64,000 nt of DNA, taken from contig NZ_CP045178.1 of assembly GCF_009296025.1 (NCBI RefSeq), forward strand, positions 8,432,001 to 8,496,000. Direction: 5' to 3'. Made by a program: the position numbers and the translations under genes. The notes under the pieces were generated by a model that saw only the letters and a program-made list of their open reading frames with translations, made no database searches and was not told the DNA's origin. The stretch's first letter is position 1, and the number at the start of each line of letters is the position of its first letter. Source of the DNA: Streptomyces tsukubensis (GTDB taxonomy: Bacteria > Actinomycetota > Actinomycetes > Streptomycetales > Streptomycetaceae). Positions 1 through 9,321 of this stretch are shown here, piece after piece.

Positions 1-1
1 C

Positions 2-829
2 GACAACAGGACAGGCAAGGTCGTCTTCGACCTGGAGACCGACGAGTTCCGCGCGGCCGTCGAGATGTGCCTCAAGCTGTACAAGGCCGGCTGCTTCTAC
101 CCGGGCACCCTCGGCATGACCGGCGCCCAGAAGGCCCAGTACACGGACCTCTTCAAGAACGGCAAGGCCGCCTACGTGTACGACGGCTGGCCCAACTACC
201 TGACCCCGTCGGTCGGCTACCTCGACTCCATGGCCGCCGTCGACAAGAGCTTCGACGTGCGGCCCATGACCCCGCTCGGCAAGGACGCCGTCGCCTGGCC
301 CGACAACACGAGCCTCTCCGTGTGTTACGTGAGGAAGGCCGACGACAAGCGCGTCGACCAGGTGCTCAAGCTCGCCGACTGGGCCGCCTCGCCCTTCGGG
401 TCGCAGGAGTACACGCTCATCAACTACGGAGTCGAAGGAGTCGACTTCGAGCGGGACGACAAGGGAGGCCCCGTCCTCACCAAACAGGGCAGCCAGGATG
501 TGACAGTCCCCTGGAAGATGCTGGGCTCCGCGACCCCCGCCCTGTACTCCACGGCCCACCCGAACGGTGTGAAGTACCTCCACGAGGCCTACGAGGCCAC
601 CATCCCCCAGCTCATCGAATGGGCGGGAGCCACCCTCACCTCACCCACCTGGGACTCCAAGGGGTTCGGCAGCCTCTACACCCTGAAGCTCGACGGCATC
701 AAGGACATCGTCTCTGGCCGCACACCCATGTCCGCCTACGACGCCCTGGTCAAGGAGTACCTCGCCAAGGGCGGGGAGGCCGCCAGGGGCGAGTTCGAGG
801 AAGCCGCCCAGAAGGGGAAGAAGAAGTGA
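2..829 (+). CDS. Extracellular solute-binding protein, sugar ABC type (5' truncated)
   Basis: Only the C-terminal 275 residues lie in the window; the frame is open to the left edge, so the start is outside. The fragment has the lobe-exchange pattern of family-1 sugar-binding proteins: an FRAAVEMCLKLYKAG helix, then FKNGKAAYVYDGWPNYL, a stretch typical of the ligand-closing hinge, and a C-terminal run ending in Lys-rich residues. It would bind an oligosaccharide or other solute outside the membrane for an ABC importer. The stop codon overlaps the GTG start of the next gene by 4 bp (GTGA), so the two are probably translationally coupled. No permease genes follow, so any would have to lie upstream. 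The ligand cannot be told from this fragment. Confidence 0.75.
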   Translation, partial: DNRTGKVVFDLETDEFRAAVEMCLKLYKAGCFYPGTLGMTGAQKAQYTDLFKNGKAAYVYDGWPNYLTPSVGYLDSMAAVDKSFDVRPMTPLGKDAVAWPDNTSLSVCYVRKADDKRVDQVLKLADWAASPFGSQEYTLINYGVEGVDFERDDKGGPVLTKQGSQDVTVPWKMLGSATPALYSTAHPNGVKYLHEAYEATIPQLIEWAGATLTSPTWDSKGFGSLYTLKLDGIKDIVSGRTPMSAYDALVKEYLAKGGEAARGEFEEAAQKGKKK

Positions 830-2268
830 CCCGAACCCTCCGCACCGCCGTCGCCGTCGCCGCGGCTCTCGCCACGCTCGCCCTGGCGGGTCCCGCGCAG
901 GCACGCCCCTTCGACCCGCGACCCGGCGCGGACGGCGCGGGCGACCCGCTGTTCCCGACCCTCGGCAACGGTGGCTACGACGTACAGAGGTACGACCTCT
1001 CCTTCGACTTCACCCCGGTGACGTACGACTTCCACGCCGTCATGAAGATCAAGGCGAAGGCCACCCAGGACCTGTCCTCCTTCAACCTCGACATCGACTC
1101 CCTCGCGATCGACGCCGTGGAGGTCGACGGGGAGAAGGCCACCTGGTCCGTCACCACGGGCAGGAGCGGCCAGGAACTCACCGTCACCCCCGCCGCGGGG
1201 CTGCACGACCGCCGCTCCTTCGACGTGGCGGTCACCTACCACGGCAACGGCAGGACCACCCCGGTCGGCGTCCCCGGCTGGCGGTACATGAGCGACGGCG
1301 GCTTCGCCTCGGCGGCCCAGTCGTCGCGGGCCGACACCTTCGCCCCGGTCAACGACACCACGATGGACAAGGCCCGGTGGTCCTTCCACCTCACGGCCCC
1401 GAAGGGGTGGACCGCCGCGGCGAACGGCACCGCCACCGGGACACGTAAGGCCCCGGGGAACAGGACCACCTGGGACTTCCGCGTCGACGACCCCATGGCC
1501 AGCGAACTCCTCGGTATCTCCGTCGACAAGCAGACGAAGATCGAGGGCCGGGGCCCGCACGGCATCAAGCTGCGGCACTACGTCCCCGAGGACCAGGTAG
1601 CCACGTACAAGCCGATCGTGGAGCGCACCGCCGGCCAGATCGCGTGGCTGGAGAAGACCCTCGGCGTCCGCTACCCCTTCGACACGTACGGCGTGCAGAT
1701 CGTCCGCGACGGGTACAGCGACGCCCTGGAGAACCAGACGCTGTCGCTCTTCGGCCCCGGCTGGTTCAAGGACGCCGCCACCTCGACCGGCTACACCGAC
1801 GTGATGGTGCACGAACTGACCCACCAGTGGTTCGGCGACTCCGTCACCCCCACCACGTGGCGGAGCGCCTGGCTCAACGAAGGGCCCGCCGTCTACTACG
1901 CCGCCCTCTGGGCCGACCAGCGGGGCACCGCCTCCATGGAGGAGAAGATGAGGACCGCGTACGGCAATCTCGACGCCGTACGCAAGAGCGACGGACCGCC
2001 AGGACGGCCCACGGAACTCGGCGGATTCAACATCTACGACGGCGCGGCCGTCACCCTGTACGCCCTCGACCAGCGCGTCGGCGACCACGACTTCGACGCC
2101 CTCATGAAGTCCTGGCTCACGAAACACCGGCACGCCAACGCCGACTCCGAGGACTTCATCGACAACGCGGTCACCGTCACCCACGACCCGTCGCTCCGGC
2201 CCTTCCTGGAGGACTGGCTGTACAGCGAGGACAACCCGCCCATGCCCGGCCACCCCGACTGGAAGTGA
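826..2268 (+). CDS. Secreted M1-family metallo-aminopeptidase
   Basis: A 480-residue zinc peptidase of the M1 (aminopeptidase N-like) family. I chose the GTG at 826 because it begins a clear signal peptide (TLRTAVAVAAALATLALAGPAQA) and overlaps the upstream stop; the open frame itself extends further up without coding character. The zinc and catalytic site is complete: HELTH with H329, E330 and H333, followed 19 residues on by E352 in WLNE. The exopeptidase GAMEN motif is replaced by ALENQ, as in many secreted actinobacterial members. The N-terminal 240 residues form the beta-rich M1 domain. At about 480 residues it lacks the large C-terminal helical domain of APN, which is usual for the short secreted type. 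It probably trims peptides outside the cell. Confidence 0.9.
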   Translation: MTRTLRTAVAVAAALATLALAGPAQARPFDPRPGADGAGDPLFPTLGNGGYDVQRYDLSFDFTPVTYDFHAVMKIKAKATQDLSSFNLDIDSLAIDAVEVDGEKATWSVTTGRSGQELTVTPAAGLHDRRSFDVAVTYHGNGRTTPVGVPGWRYMSDGGFASAAQSSRADTFAPVNDTTMDKARWSFHLTAPKGWTAAANGTATGTRKAPGNRTTWDFRVDDPMASELLGISVDKQTKIEGRGPHGIKLRHYVPEDQVATYKPIVERTAGQIAWLEKTLGVRYPFDTYGVQIVRDGYSDALENQTLSLFGPGWFKDAATSTGYTDVMVHELTHQWFGDSVTPTTWRSAWLNEGPAVYYAALWADQRGTASMEEKMRTAYGNLDAVRKSDGPPGRPTELGGFNIYDGAAVTLYALDQRVGDHDFDALMKSWLTKHRHANADSEDFIDNAVTVTHDPSLRPFLEDWLYSEDNPPMPGHPDWK

Positions 2269-2278
2269 GCACACCACC

Positions 2279-4543
2279 ATGAGGAGAACCCGCATCACCG
2301 TGGCGCTGGCCGCGGCCCTGCTCACCACGGCCTCCATGGGCGTCGCCCAGGCCGCGCCCGCCGCCTCCACCGCCCTCAGGACCCTCCACGCGGCACCCCA
2401 CGGAACCGGTGCGGCCTGCACCGCCGGACACCCCTGCTCGCTCGACGGAGCACGGGACGCGGCCCGCGCCATCGAGAACCGGGACGTCCGCGTCGAACTC
2501 GCCGACGGAACCTACACCCGGAAGACGCCCCTGGAGCTCGGCGTCGCCGACTCCGGCAGCCAGGGGCACACCGTCACCTGGACCGCGGCCCCCGGCGCCC
2601 ACCCCGTACTCTCCGGCGCCCGCACCATCAGCGGCTGGCGCACGGCCCCGGACGGCGCCTGGACGGCCGAGGTCCCCGACGGCGTCACCCCGCGCCAGCT
2701 CTTCGTCGACGGCAGGCGCGCCACCCGCGCCAGGGGCGAGGCCTGTACGGCCAGTGTCTGCGAAGCGACCGCCACCGGCATGACCGGCGCCGAGGCCACC
2801 GGGATCGCCGACTGGGCGCGGCCCACCGACGCCGAGGCCGTCATCAAGGTCCGCTGGCGCAACTACCACTGCCGTATCACCTCGGCCCGGGGCGACCGGC
2901 TCACCTTCGCCCGGCCCTGCTGGACCAACTCCGCCGCGGGAACGGACCGCACCGGCCCCTCCTGGGACTCCACCACCGTCGACTCGGCCCGCTACCAAGG
3001 CGTCGACCACTTCGAGAACGCCCCGGAACTGCTCGACAAGCCCGGCGAGTTCACCTGGAACTCGGCGGACCGCACCGTGACCTATCTGCCACGCGCGGGC
3101 GAGAACATGCGGCGCGCGCGGACACTCACCCCGGCGACGGAGCAGTTGCTCACCCTCGACGGAGCCCACGACGTCACCGTCTCCGGCATCGGCTTCGCCT
3201 ACGCGGCCTACCGGCAGCCCGGCACGGACGAGGGCTACGCGGGCACGCAGGCCGGCCTCACCCTGACCGGAGCGACGGGCCCCGTCGACCACGCGGGCCG
3301 CTACTACACCAAGCCGTCCGCGGCGGTCACCGTCCGGGGCGGACACCGGGTGCGGGTCGACCGCTCCGCCTTCACGCACCTCGGCGGCGCGGGCCTCGTC
3401 ATGGAGGCAGGCACCAAGGACTCGAAGGTCACCCGCTCCACCTTCACCGACCTCTCCTCAGGTGCCCTCTACATCGGCGACACGGAACCGCGTCCCGCGG
3501 CGGAACTCGCGGGAGAGCGCAACACCGTCTCCCGGAACACCATCCGTGACGCCGGGGTCGAATACTCCGACGCGGCGGGCATCTGGGCCGGTTACGAGGC
3601 GCACCTCAGCGTCGACCACAACACGCTGGAGCGGCTCCCCTACTCGGGCATCTCCGTGGGCTGGGGCTGGAACCAGCCCGAGGCCAGGAAGTCGGTCCTG
3701 GCCGACAACCGCGTCACGAACAACCGCATCACCGACGTCATGCGCGTCAAGGACGCCCAGCACGACGGCGGAGCGATCTACACCCAGGGTGCCCAGCCGG
3801 GGACCGTTATCTCCGGCAACTACATCAACCGCTCCGCGTACGGCAACACCGAACGCGACGGCAACGGCATCTACATGGACGAACAGTCCTCCTACATCCG
3901 GGTGGCGAACAACGTTCTCACCCGCCTCGGCTACAAGTGGGTCTCCAACTGGGCCGACTACGGCATCCAGAACCACGTCACCGGCAACTGGGCCGACACG
4001 AAGGCCCCCGAGCTCGGCGGCACGGGCTCCGTGATGGAGGAGAACCACACCTCACTGGACCGCCTCCCCGACCGGGCCCGACAGATCGCGGCACGGGCCG
4101 GGGCAGGCGGCGGCAAGGTGGAACCCCTCCGCGCCGACCTCGCCCGCACCGGCAGGGCCACGCAGTCCACGACGGACCCCGCCGCGGGCTCCGAGGCGGC
4201 CCGCGCCCTCGACGGTGACACCAACACCGACACCAGGACGCTCTCCGACCCCGGTTCCTGGTGGCAGGTGGACCTCGGCGCGGTACGCGACATCGACCAG
4301 GTGGAGGTGTGGAACGACGCCTCCATGACCACCGCCGACTTCGACGTCACGATCTCGTCCACGCCCGACGCGGCGAACCCGGCGAACGCCAAGGGCGCGG
4401 CGAGGACGACCACGGTCCACGTCACAGGGAAGGCCCTGCGCCCCACCCTCCTCGACGACCTGCACGCCAAGGGCCGCTACCTGCGGATCACCCGGACAGG
4501 CACCGGCCGGGTGGGGTTCTCCTCGGTGCAGGCGCACTCCTGA
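2279..4543 (+). CDS. Secreted right-handed beta-helix protein with C-terminal F5/8C (discoidin) domain
   Basis: A 754-residue secreted protein. Residues 1-26 are a signal peptide (RRTRITVALAAALLTTASMGVAQA). The middle, roughly residues 40-600, has the repeating turns of a parallel beta-helix (for example VTVSGIGFAYA, KVTRSTFTDLSSGALYIGD, VISGNYINRSAYGNT), as in polysaccharide lyases and related glycosidases. The last 130 residues read as an F5/8 type C/CBM32-like carbohydrate-binding domain (SEAARALDGDTNTDTR, WWQVDLGAVRDIDQVEVWND). It starts 10 bp after the aminopeptidase stop, so it is probably co-transcribed with it. The likely role is extracellular polysaccharide degradation or binding; the substrate is not evident. 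Confidence 0.85.
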   Translation: MRRTRITVALAAALLTTASMGVAQAAPAASTALRTLHAAPHGTGAACTAGHPCSLDGARDAARAIENRDVRVELADGTYTRKTPLELGVADSGSQGHTVTWTAAPGAHPVLSGARTISGWRTAPDGAWTAEVPDGVTPRQLFVDGRRATRARGEACTASVCEATATGMTGAEATGIADWARPTDAEAVIKVRWRNYHCRITSARGDRLTFARPCWTNSAAGTDRTGPSWDSTTVDSARYQGVDHFENAPELLDKPGEFTWNSADRTVTYLPRAGENMRRARTLTPATEQLLTLDGAHDVTVSGIGFAYAAYRQPGTDEGYAGTQAGLTLTGATGPVDHAGRYYTKPSAAVTVRGGHRVRVDRSAFTHLGGAGLVMEAGTKDSKVTRSTFTDLSSGALYIGDTEPRPAAELAGERNTVSRNTIRDAGVEYSDAAGIWAGYEAHLSVDHNTLERLPYSGISVGWGWNQPEARKSVLADNRVTNNRITDVMRVKDAQHDGGAIYTQGAQPGTVISGNYINRSAYGNTERDGNGIYMDEQSSYIRVANNVLTRLGYKWVSNWADYGIQNHVTGNWADTKAPELGGTGSVMEENHTSLDRLPDRARQIAARAGAGGGKVEPLRADLARTGRATQSTTDPAAGSEAARALDGDTNTDTRTLSDPGSWWQVDLGAVRDIDQVEVWNDASMTTADFDVTISSTPDAANPANAKGAARTTTVHVTGKALRPTLLDDLHAKGRYLRITRTGTGRVGFSSVQAHS

Positions 4544-4580
4544 CCCCACCGAGACACGGGTACGTCCGACCGGGCGAATG

Positions 4581-4624
4581 GCCGGGCCCGGTGCGCCGCC
4601 GACGCGTCGCGCACCGGGCCCGGC
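4581..4624. terminator. Bidirectional hairpin between convergent genes
   Basis: Perfect 16-bp inverted repeat: left arm GCCGGGCCCGGTGCGC at 4581-4596 and its complement at 4609-4624 with a 12-nt loop. It lies between the convergent ends of the beta-helix gene (stop 4543) and the DUF89 gene (stop 4667). It has no long U tract, as is usual for Streptomyces terminators. Confidence 0.75.
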
Positions 4625-4666
4625 CGGCCGAGTCGGGCACCGCCGCGCCGGGTACGGGGAGCCGGG

Positions 4667-5884
4667 TCAGCCGCCCGCGGAGAACTGCACCAGCGCGTGC
4701 GTGCCACTGGTACGCCAGGAAGCGGCCGACCCGTCCGACCCCTCCGACTCGTCGAGTCGACGCAGGGTCTGCGGGGTCAGCCCGGTCACTACGTCGGACT
4801 TCAGTGTCCGCAGGGCGGCGACAGGACCGGGGAAGTACGACGTGGCCTCGGCGAACGGTGTCGTCGCCGGCCAGAGCCTGTCACCCACCAGCCGACGGTA
4901 GTTGAGGTCCCCCTTCATGAGGGTCACCTTCGCTGAGGCGAAGTCGTCCCGCAGGTCGTCAGGCATCTCCGCGTAGGCCAGCGGCGCACAGGAGAAGGGA
5001 TGCGCACGCAGCACGAGCCGCCCCTCCGTGACATCACGCCGGAGCCGCTGCCCGGCCCCCGCGGCGGCCGGGGGACCGGCCGAAAGCCGCTCAAGACAGG
5101 CCAGCGCGTCGGCGGTGGTCGCGTCAGAGACGTAGTACGGATACGGCTTGAGATGCAGCACGACGGAAGAGGCCCGTCCTGTACGCAGCAGGCGGTCGGC
5201 GAGTACGAGATCGGGCAGCAACTCGGGCCCGGCGTTGTCCGCGACCAGACAGACCGGGCCCGCCCCACCCGAGCCGAGTGCCTCCCACAACCGCGCCGAA
5301 TCGTCCGAGACCAGCCCCGTGACGCGTTCCCCGAGCCCGGCGTCCCCGGCGGACAGCCGGAAACCGAGATCGGCGCGGTTGCCCCAGAGGGACGAGTTCA
5401 GAAGGGCGGCGTCCCGCTCGGCCTCCGATGTCGGAAGCCGCTCAAGCGCCGCCATCTCGGAGTCGGTGGACGCCCCGGCGAGCTCCGCCCGCTTGGAAGG
5501 GGCGAACGGGTCGATTCCGCGCCACGGACCAGGGCCGAAGTAGCCGACGGCGTTCAGCAGTTCGCGGTAGAAGAAGCTCTCGGCCCACAGGAACGGCACG
5601 TCCGTCCACAGACGGCCCTCGTACCTGGGGGCGCCCCACTCCCGCCACCGCCCGGCGTCCCTGGCGTCCGGGTCGAGCGGGGCGATCCTGCCCGTCTCCG
5701 AGGTGTCCCGCAGCAGTTCACCGAGTGCGGCACGCCGGTCAGGGGGATAGGGCGTGGCGCGTCCCACCCGTTCGATCAGCGCCGGGTGCCTCTTCAGGAG
5801 AACGCCGCGGGGGAAGGACCCGGCGGCTCGGCCGGTCACGACGGGAGGCAGACCGTCCGCTTCTTCGGGGGCCGGCGTACTCAC
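4667..5884 (-). CDS. DUF89/ARMT1-like damage-control phosphatase family protein
   Basis: A 405-residue protein of the DUF89 (ARMT1-like) family, metal-dependent phosphatases thought to remove damaged or surplus phospho-metabolites. The sequence shows the family signatures in order: NSLWGNRADLGFRL near residue 175, VADNAGPELLPDLVLAD (the metal-binding DNAG...E segment) near residue 215, and MKGDLNYRRLVGD near residue 325. I chose the GTG at 5884 (VSTPAPEEADG) because GAGGA lies 8 nt upstream; a longer reading to 5941 has no such site. It is divergent from the L,D-transpeptidase gene with a 160-bp shared promoter region. The physiological substrate is unknown. Confidence 0.85.
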   Translation of the reverse strand: MSTPAPEEADGLPPVVTGRAAGSFPRGVLLKRHPALIERVGRATPYPPDRRAALGELLRDTSETGRIAPLDPDARDAGRWREWGAPRYEGRLWTDVPFLWAESFFYRELLNAVGYFGPGPWRGIDPFAPSKRAELAGASTDSEMAALERLPTSEAERDAALLNSSLWGNRADLGFRLSAGDAGLGERVTGLVSDDSARLWEALGSGGAGPVCLVADNAGPELLPDLVLADRLLRTGRASSVVLHLKPYPYYVSDATTADALACLERLSAGPPAAAGAGQRLRRDVTEGRLVLRAHPFSCAPLAYAEMPDDLRDDFASAKVTLMKGDLNYRRLVGDRLWPATTPFAEATSYFPGPVAALRTLKSDVVTGLTPQTLRRLDESEGSDGSAASWRTSGTHALVQFSAGG

Positions 5885-6044
5885 AGGTGCTTCCTCGTGT
5901 CTTTCTGTCGTGAGCGGGCAAGGACGGAAACCGCTGGTCAAGTCTTGGCCTTTCCTTTGTACATATCCAGCAACCGCTTTGAGTGATTTCCCTCTCTGTC
6001 ACTCTGTCGGATCGGTGCAGAAGTAACGCGAGTGGAGCACGGGC

Positions 6045-7127
6045 ATGGGCCGGGGCAAGAGCAGAATCGGGATCGCATGGGTGACGGGCGTACTGCTGGC
6101 GGGGACGGCGGCCTGCGGCGGACACGCGTCGGCCGACTCCGCGAAGGACACGAAGGCCGCGGCGTCCCGCACCGCGAAGCCCCGCCCGTCCGGCCCGCCG
6201 ATGCTCCTGGAGACGATCACTCCCAAGACCGGCACCACGGTCGGCGTCGCCATGCCCGTCTCCGTGGTCTTCACCAACGCGGTGGCCAAGTCGGCGCGGG
6301 CCGGCATCGAGAAGCATCTCGGCATAACGAGCTCGGTGCCCGTCACCGGCGCCTGGCACTGGTTCAGTGACACCCGTGTCGACTGGCGGCCCAAGGAGTA
6401 CTGGAAGCCCGGCACGAAGGTGCGGGTCAACGCCCGCCTCACCGGTGTGAGCAACGGGAACGGCCGCTACGGAACCCACGACTACCGTCACAACTTCAAG
6501 ATCGGATCCGACGTCGAGGCCAAGGTCTCCGTCCCCGGCCACACCATGCAGGTCAGCAAGAACGGCGCGGCGGTCCGTACCCTGCCCATCGACGCGGGCA
6601 GCCCGAGCTTCCCGTCCTGGGACGGCACGATGGCCGTGATGGACAAGGCGCGCACCGTGCACATGACGTCGTGCAGCGTCGGCATCAGCTGCGACAAGGG
6701 CAGCCCCGACTTCTACGACCTGACACTGCCCTGGGACGTGCACCTCACCAACTCAGGCACCTACCTCCACTACTCCACCGGCGACCCGAACCCCGGCCAC
6801 AGCTACGGCTCGCACGGCTGCGTCCACCTCTCGCTGGCCGACGCCGAATGGTTCTACGACTTCGTCAAACAGGGCGACCCGGTCACCATCACGGGTTCAC
6901 CCCGAGGCAACGCGGCGGGTGACAACGGCTACGCGGCGTTCAACCTCTCCTGGTCCCAGTGGCTCGCCCGGAGCGCGACGGGCCAGCCACCCTGGCCTCG
7001 ACCTGACGGAGGGCCGCTGCCCGCCCACGAGGGCCGGCGGGCAGCGGCCCTCGGCACACTCCCGCCGCCGGAATACCCGGGGCGGCCCGTGGTGGCGCGG
7101 ACCGACGCCGACGGCCGCGGCTGCTGA
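6045..7127 (+). CDS. L,D-transpeptidase lipoprotein (YkuD fold)
   Basis: A 360-residue cell-wall cross-linking enzyme that would form 3-3 bonds in peptidoglycan. It starts at ATG 6045 with GGAG 8 nt upstream. A signal peptide ends at a lipobox-like GTAAC (Cys24). Residues 55-150 form the bacterial Ig-like domain of actinobacterial Ldt proteins (ETITPKTGTTVGVAMPVSVVF). The YkuD domain follows with the catalytic motif SHGCVHL, nucleophile Cys259. The usual W-x-x-W-L-A tail is present near residue 306. After that the frame runs on for about 50 proline/arginine-rich residues through a strong hairpin, which suggests a 3' frameshift (see findings). The core enzyme looks intact. Confidence 0.9.
   Translation: MGRGKSRIGIAWVTGVLLAGTAACGGHASADSAKDTKAAASRTAKPRPSGPPMLLETITPKTGTTVGVAMPVSVVFTNAVAKSARAGIEKHLGITSSVPVTGAWHWFSDTRVDWRPKEYWKPGTKVRVNARLTGVSNGNGRYGTHDYRHNFKIGSDVEAKVSVPGHTMQVSKNGAAVRTLPIDAGSPSFPSWDGTMAVMDKARTVHMTSCSVGISCDKGSPDFYDLTLPWDVHLTNSGTYLHYSTGDPNPGHSYGSHGCVHLSLADAEWFYDFVKQGDPVTITGSPRGNAAGDNGYAAFNLSWSQWLARSATGQPPWPRPDGGPLPAHEGRRAAALGTLPPPEYPGRPVVARTDADGRGC
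7009..7052 (+). terminator. Strong hairpin inside the 3' end of the L,D-transpeptidase frame
   Basis: Perfect 17-bp inverted repeat: GAGGGCCGCTGCCCGCC at 7009-7025 and its complement at 7036-7052, 10-nt loop. It looks like a factor-independent terminator but lies inside the annotated reading frame. An out-of-frame TGA at 7004-7006 sits directly before it. Confidence 0.7.
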
Positions 7128-7505
7128 ACCGCCGCCCGGTTCCGGCCCCGTGGAGCGAGCCCCGCGCGGCCGCTGTCACGGCGCGTCCGCGACGGCGGCC
7201 GACACCGCCACCCCTTCACATGTGACCCGCGCCACACCGGTCGTCGGTGGGGGTCGGTACGGGCGGGGCGGCCGGGTCGTCCTGATGTGCCGTCAGTGCA
7301 GGTGGACGCGCGTGCACAAACAGCCGAATGCGGACGGGAAGATCGGCTGTACGTAAGCGGACGATCGCTTCCCGTATTTTTTCTCGCATCGGCGTTGCAC
7401 GTTCGACCGGTCTCGTCAGAAAAGCTGCCTCTTGAGGACATCGAGGTTCTCCGGCACCAAAAGAGCAACACGTGACGGTGCCGTCCAAAAGAGAAGGACA
7501 AGCCC
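7128..7505. other. Intergenic region, no gene seen
   Basis: 378 bp between the L,D-transpeptidase and the small gene at 7506. The last 130 bp are less GC-rich (a run of six T at 7377-7382, preceded by TTCCCGTA) and probably hold the promoter of the sigma-factor operon. I see no convincing coding frame. Confidence 0.5.
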
Positions 7506-7709
7506 GTGACGCCTGACGACGTCTTCGCCCTGCTGCTGATCGCCACCGCTCTACGGGTGTTCGCACCGGACTTTCGCCAACTCCTCCGGCATCTGCTCCG
7601 CGCCGGTGTGCGAGTGGGGGTCGCCGCGCTGCTGGACGACCGCACCCGTGACGCGCGTCAGGCCGAGGCACGAGTCCCCCTCGGACAGGACGAGGAGGCC
7701 CACTCGTGA
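7506..7709 (+). CDS. Small protein of unknown function upstream of a sigma-like factor
   Basis: A 67-residue protein that I do not recognise. It starts at GTG 7506 with AAGGA 9 nt upstream. The N-terminal 25 residues are hydrophobic (DDVFALLLIATALRVFAP) and could be a membrane or amphipathic helix; the rest is Arg/Asp/Glu-rich (DDRTRDARQAEARVPLGQDEE). Its stop overlaps the GTG of the sigma-like gene (GTGA), so it is translated in the same operon and may be its partner or anchor; that is inference from position only. Confidence 0.55.
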   Translation: MTPDDVFALLLIATALRVFAPDFRQLLRHLLRAGVRVGVAALLDDRTRDARQAEARVPLGQDEEAHS

Positions 7710-8299
7710 ACGCCCACTTCCCCCTGCCGGACGACCCCGGTGAGAATCTGGCCGAGGTGCGCTACCGGCTCTCTCCCGTGCTGGAGGCCTTCCACGACAT
7801 GTACGTGAAGGCGTACCTCAGCTACGCCCACGCCATGCTCGGCGACAAGGAAGCCGCTGTTGCCGTGGTCCGCCGCTGCTTCTCGCATCTGGTCCTCAAC
7901 TGGGACCGCGTCGTGCGGGAGGAGAGTCCGGAGGCCTACGCGTGGGCGCTTCTGAAGGTGCGCGTCGACACCCACCTCAAGCTGGCGGGACTCGACCCGC
8001 AATTGGTGGAGACCGCCGCGTTCCGGCGCACCGCCTCCGCGGTACTCGAATCGGTGCGGTGCCAGTTCGCCGTCATGGAGACCGCCCTTGGCCTCTACAC
8101 CGCCATCGCCTCGCTGCCCGAACGGCAGTACGACACAATCGTCCTGCTGTATGTGCTGGGCTACCCCTCCGAGAAGGTCGCCAGGATCATGGGCGTCGAG
8201 CGTGACACGGTCCGTTCCCACCGGCGCCTGGCGAAGCGCCGGATAGCCAAGAAGCTGGGACTGCCTCTGTACGCGGTCGCTGACACGACGAAGGAGTAA
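7706..8299 (+). CDS. RNA polymerase sigma-70 family (ECF-like) factor
   Basis: A 197-residue sigma-like protein. Residues 25-90 resemble region 2 (AFHDMYVKAYLSYAHAMLGDKEAAVAVVRRCFSHL). Residues 130-190 are region 4 with a helix-turn-helix: SLPERQYDTIVLLYVLGYPSEKVARIMGVERDTVRSHRRLAKRR. GAGGAGG lies 8 nt upstream of the GTG start. It overlaps the small gene before it and is followed after 3 bp by the next gene, so three genes form one operon. Region 2 is divergent (few aromatic promoter-melting residues), so it may be an atypical or regulatory sigma. No recognisable zinc-finger anti-sigma factor sits next to it. Confidence 0.75.
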   Translation: MNAHFPLPDDPGENLAEVRYRLSPVLEAFHDMYVKAYLSYAHAMLGDKEAAVAVVRRCFSHLVLNWDRVVREESPEAYAWALLKVRVDTHLKLAGLDPQLVETAAFRRTASAVLESVRCQFAVMETALGLYTAIASLPERQYDTIVLLYVLGYPSEKVARIMGVERDTVRSHRRLAKRRIAKKLGLPLYAVADTTKE

Positions 8300-8302
8300 C
8301 CG

Positions 8303-8989
8303 ATGCAGCCGCGCACCATCGACGAAGCTCTGGATGACGCCATGATCCCCGACGTGTTCGCCGACTACGACCTCGCCGCCTCCCGGCAGGAGATCGCCCG
8401 CGATGTCGCCGGTGCGCTCCTCTTCGACAGCGCGCTCGCCCTCGGCGCGGGAACAGCGCGCGCCCACCAGGCCCGCCCCGTCGGCCGCTTGCCGACCGTG
8501 CACGATCAGGCGCGCGACGACCTCGACGGGCTCTGCGCCCAGACGCTGGGCGGTATCGACGCCGCCGGGCACCTGGCCCGACTGGTCAACGGACGCCGCA
8601 TCGACCCCGACGGCGCCCTGCACTTCGCCAGCCTGCTCAACCTCGCCGGGAGCCACGAGGCCGCGCAGTTCTGGTGGCAGTTCGCCGCTGGCGCCGGGAA
8701 CTCCACCGCCGCCTACTGCCTGCACCTGCTCCACCTCGCACGCGGGGAGCGTCGAGACGCCGCCCACTGGGCGGGACAGGCCGCCGACCTCGACGCCGAG
8801 CCGCGACCGCATCCCGCCGGGCGGCTCAGCATCCGGCAGCCCGTCCGCCGACGCCGCCGCGGGCCCACCGACGCACTGCGCGCGGCCGTGGCCCGCCTGA
8901 CGACCGACGAGGACGAGGAATTCGGCAGCGTTCCCCACCCCGACCCGGATCTCGCTGACCACATCGAGGAACTCGCGGAGGCGCTCTGA
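8303..8989 (+). CDS. Unknown protein co-transcribed with the sigma-like factor
   Basis: A 228-residue soluble protein with no family I can name. It starts 3 bp after the sigma gene behind a strong GAAGGAG. The middle third (residues 85-150) has helical TPR/SEL1-like character: HFASLLNLAGSHEAAQFWWQFAAGAGNSTAAYCLHLLHLARGERRDAAHWAGQAADL. An arginine cluster (RQPVRRRRRG) is near residue 180 and the C-terminus is acidic (DEDEEFGS, HIEELAEAL). Position and helical repeats suggest a protein partner of the sigma factor, perhaps a non-membrane anti-sigma; this is inference. Confidence 0.6.
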   Translation: MQPRTIDEALDDAMIPDVFADYDLAASRQEIARDVAGALLFDSALALGAGTARAHQARPVGRLPTVHDQARDDLDGLCAQTLGGIDAAGHLARLVNGRRIDPDGALHFASLLNLAGSHEAAQFWWQFAAGAGNSTAAYCLHLLHLARGERRDAAHWAGQAADLDAEPRPHPAGRLSIRQPVRRRRRGPTDALRAAVARLTTDEDEEFGSVPHPDPDLADHIEELAEAL

Positions 8990-9321
8990 CCGGCCGTCGC
9001 CCCGGTCCGGTGCCCCTGGCCCCCGCTGTATGGGGACCAGGGGCACTGGCCAGGGCGTACGGTCGACTCGTGAACGCGCCACCGGGCCGCCCGCGACCTC
9101 CGAACTCCGCCGGGGCCAACCAACCGCCCGTCAAGCCGCGTTCGCGAGCCTCACCCCCGGCGCGGCAGGGAAAACGGCTCACTTCGCCGCCCGTCCGAAC
9201 ACGTCCCGCGCTTGGTTCGGCCCATCAGAGGATTATCGATCCAGGTAACGTATGCGGGCGTCGACCGGCTCCGGGTCGGGCCGAGGCAACGACTCCGACG
9301 ACGAATGAGTACGGTTTCCCC
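8990..9321. other. Intergenic region with a hairpin
   Basis: 332 bp with no convincing gene. A hairpin at 9010-9046 (GTGCCCCTGGCCCCC against a one-mismatch complement) probably ends the sigma operon. TACGGT at 9310-9315 stands 6 nt before the next ATG, the spacing of a leaderless promoter -10 element. Confidence 0.55.
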
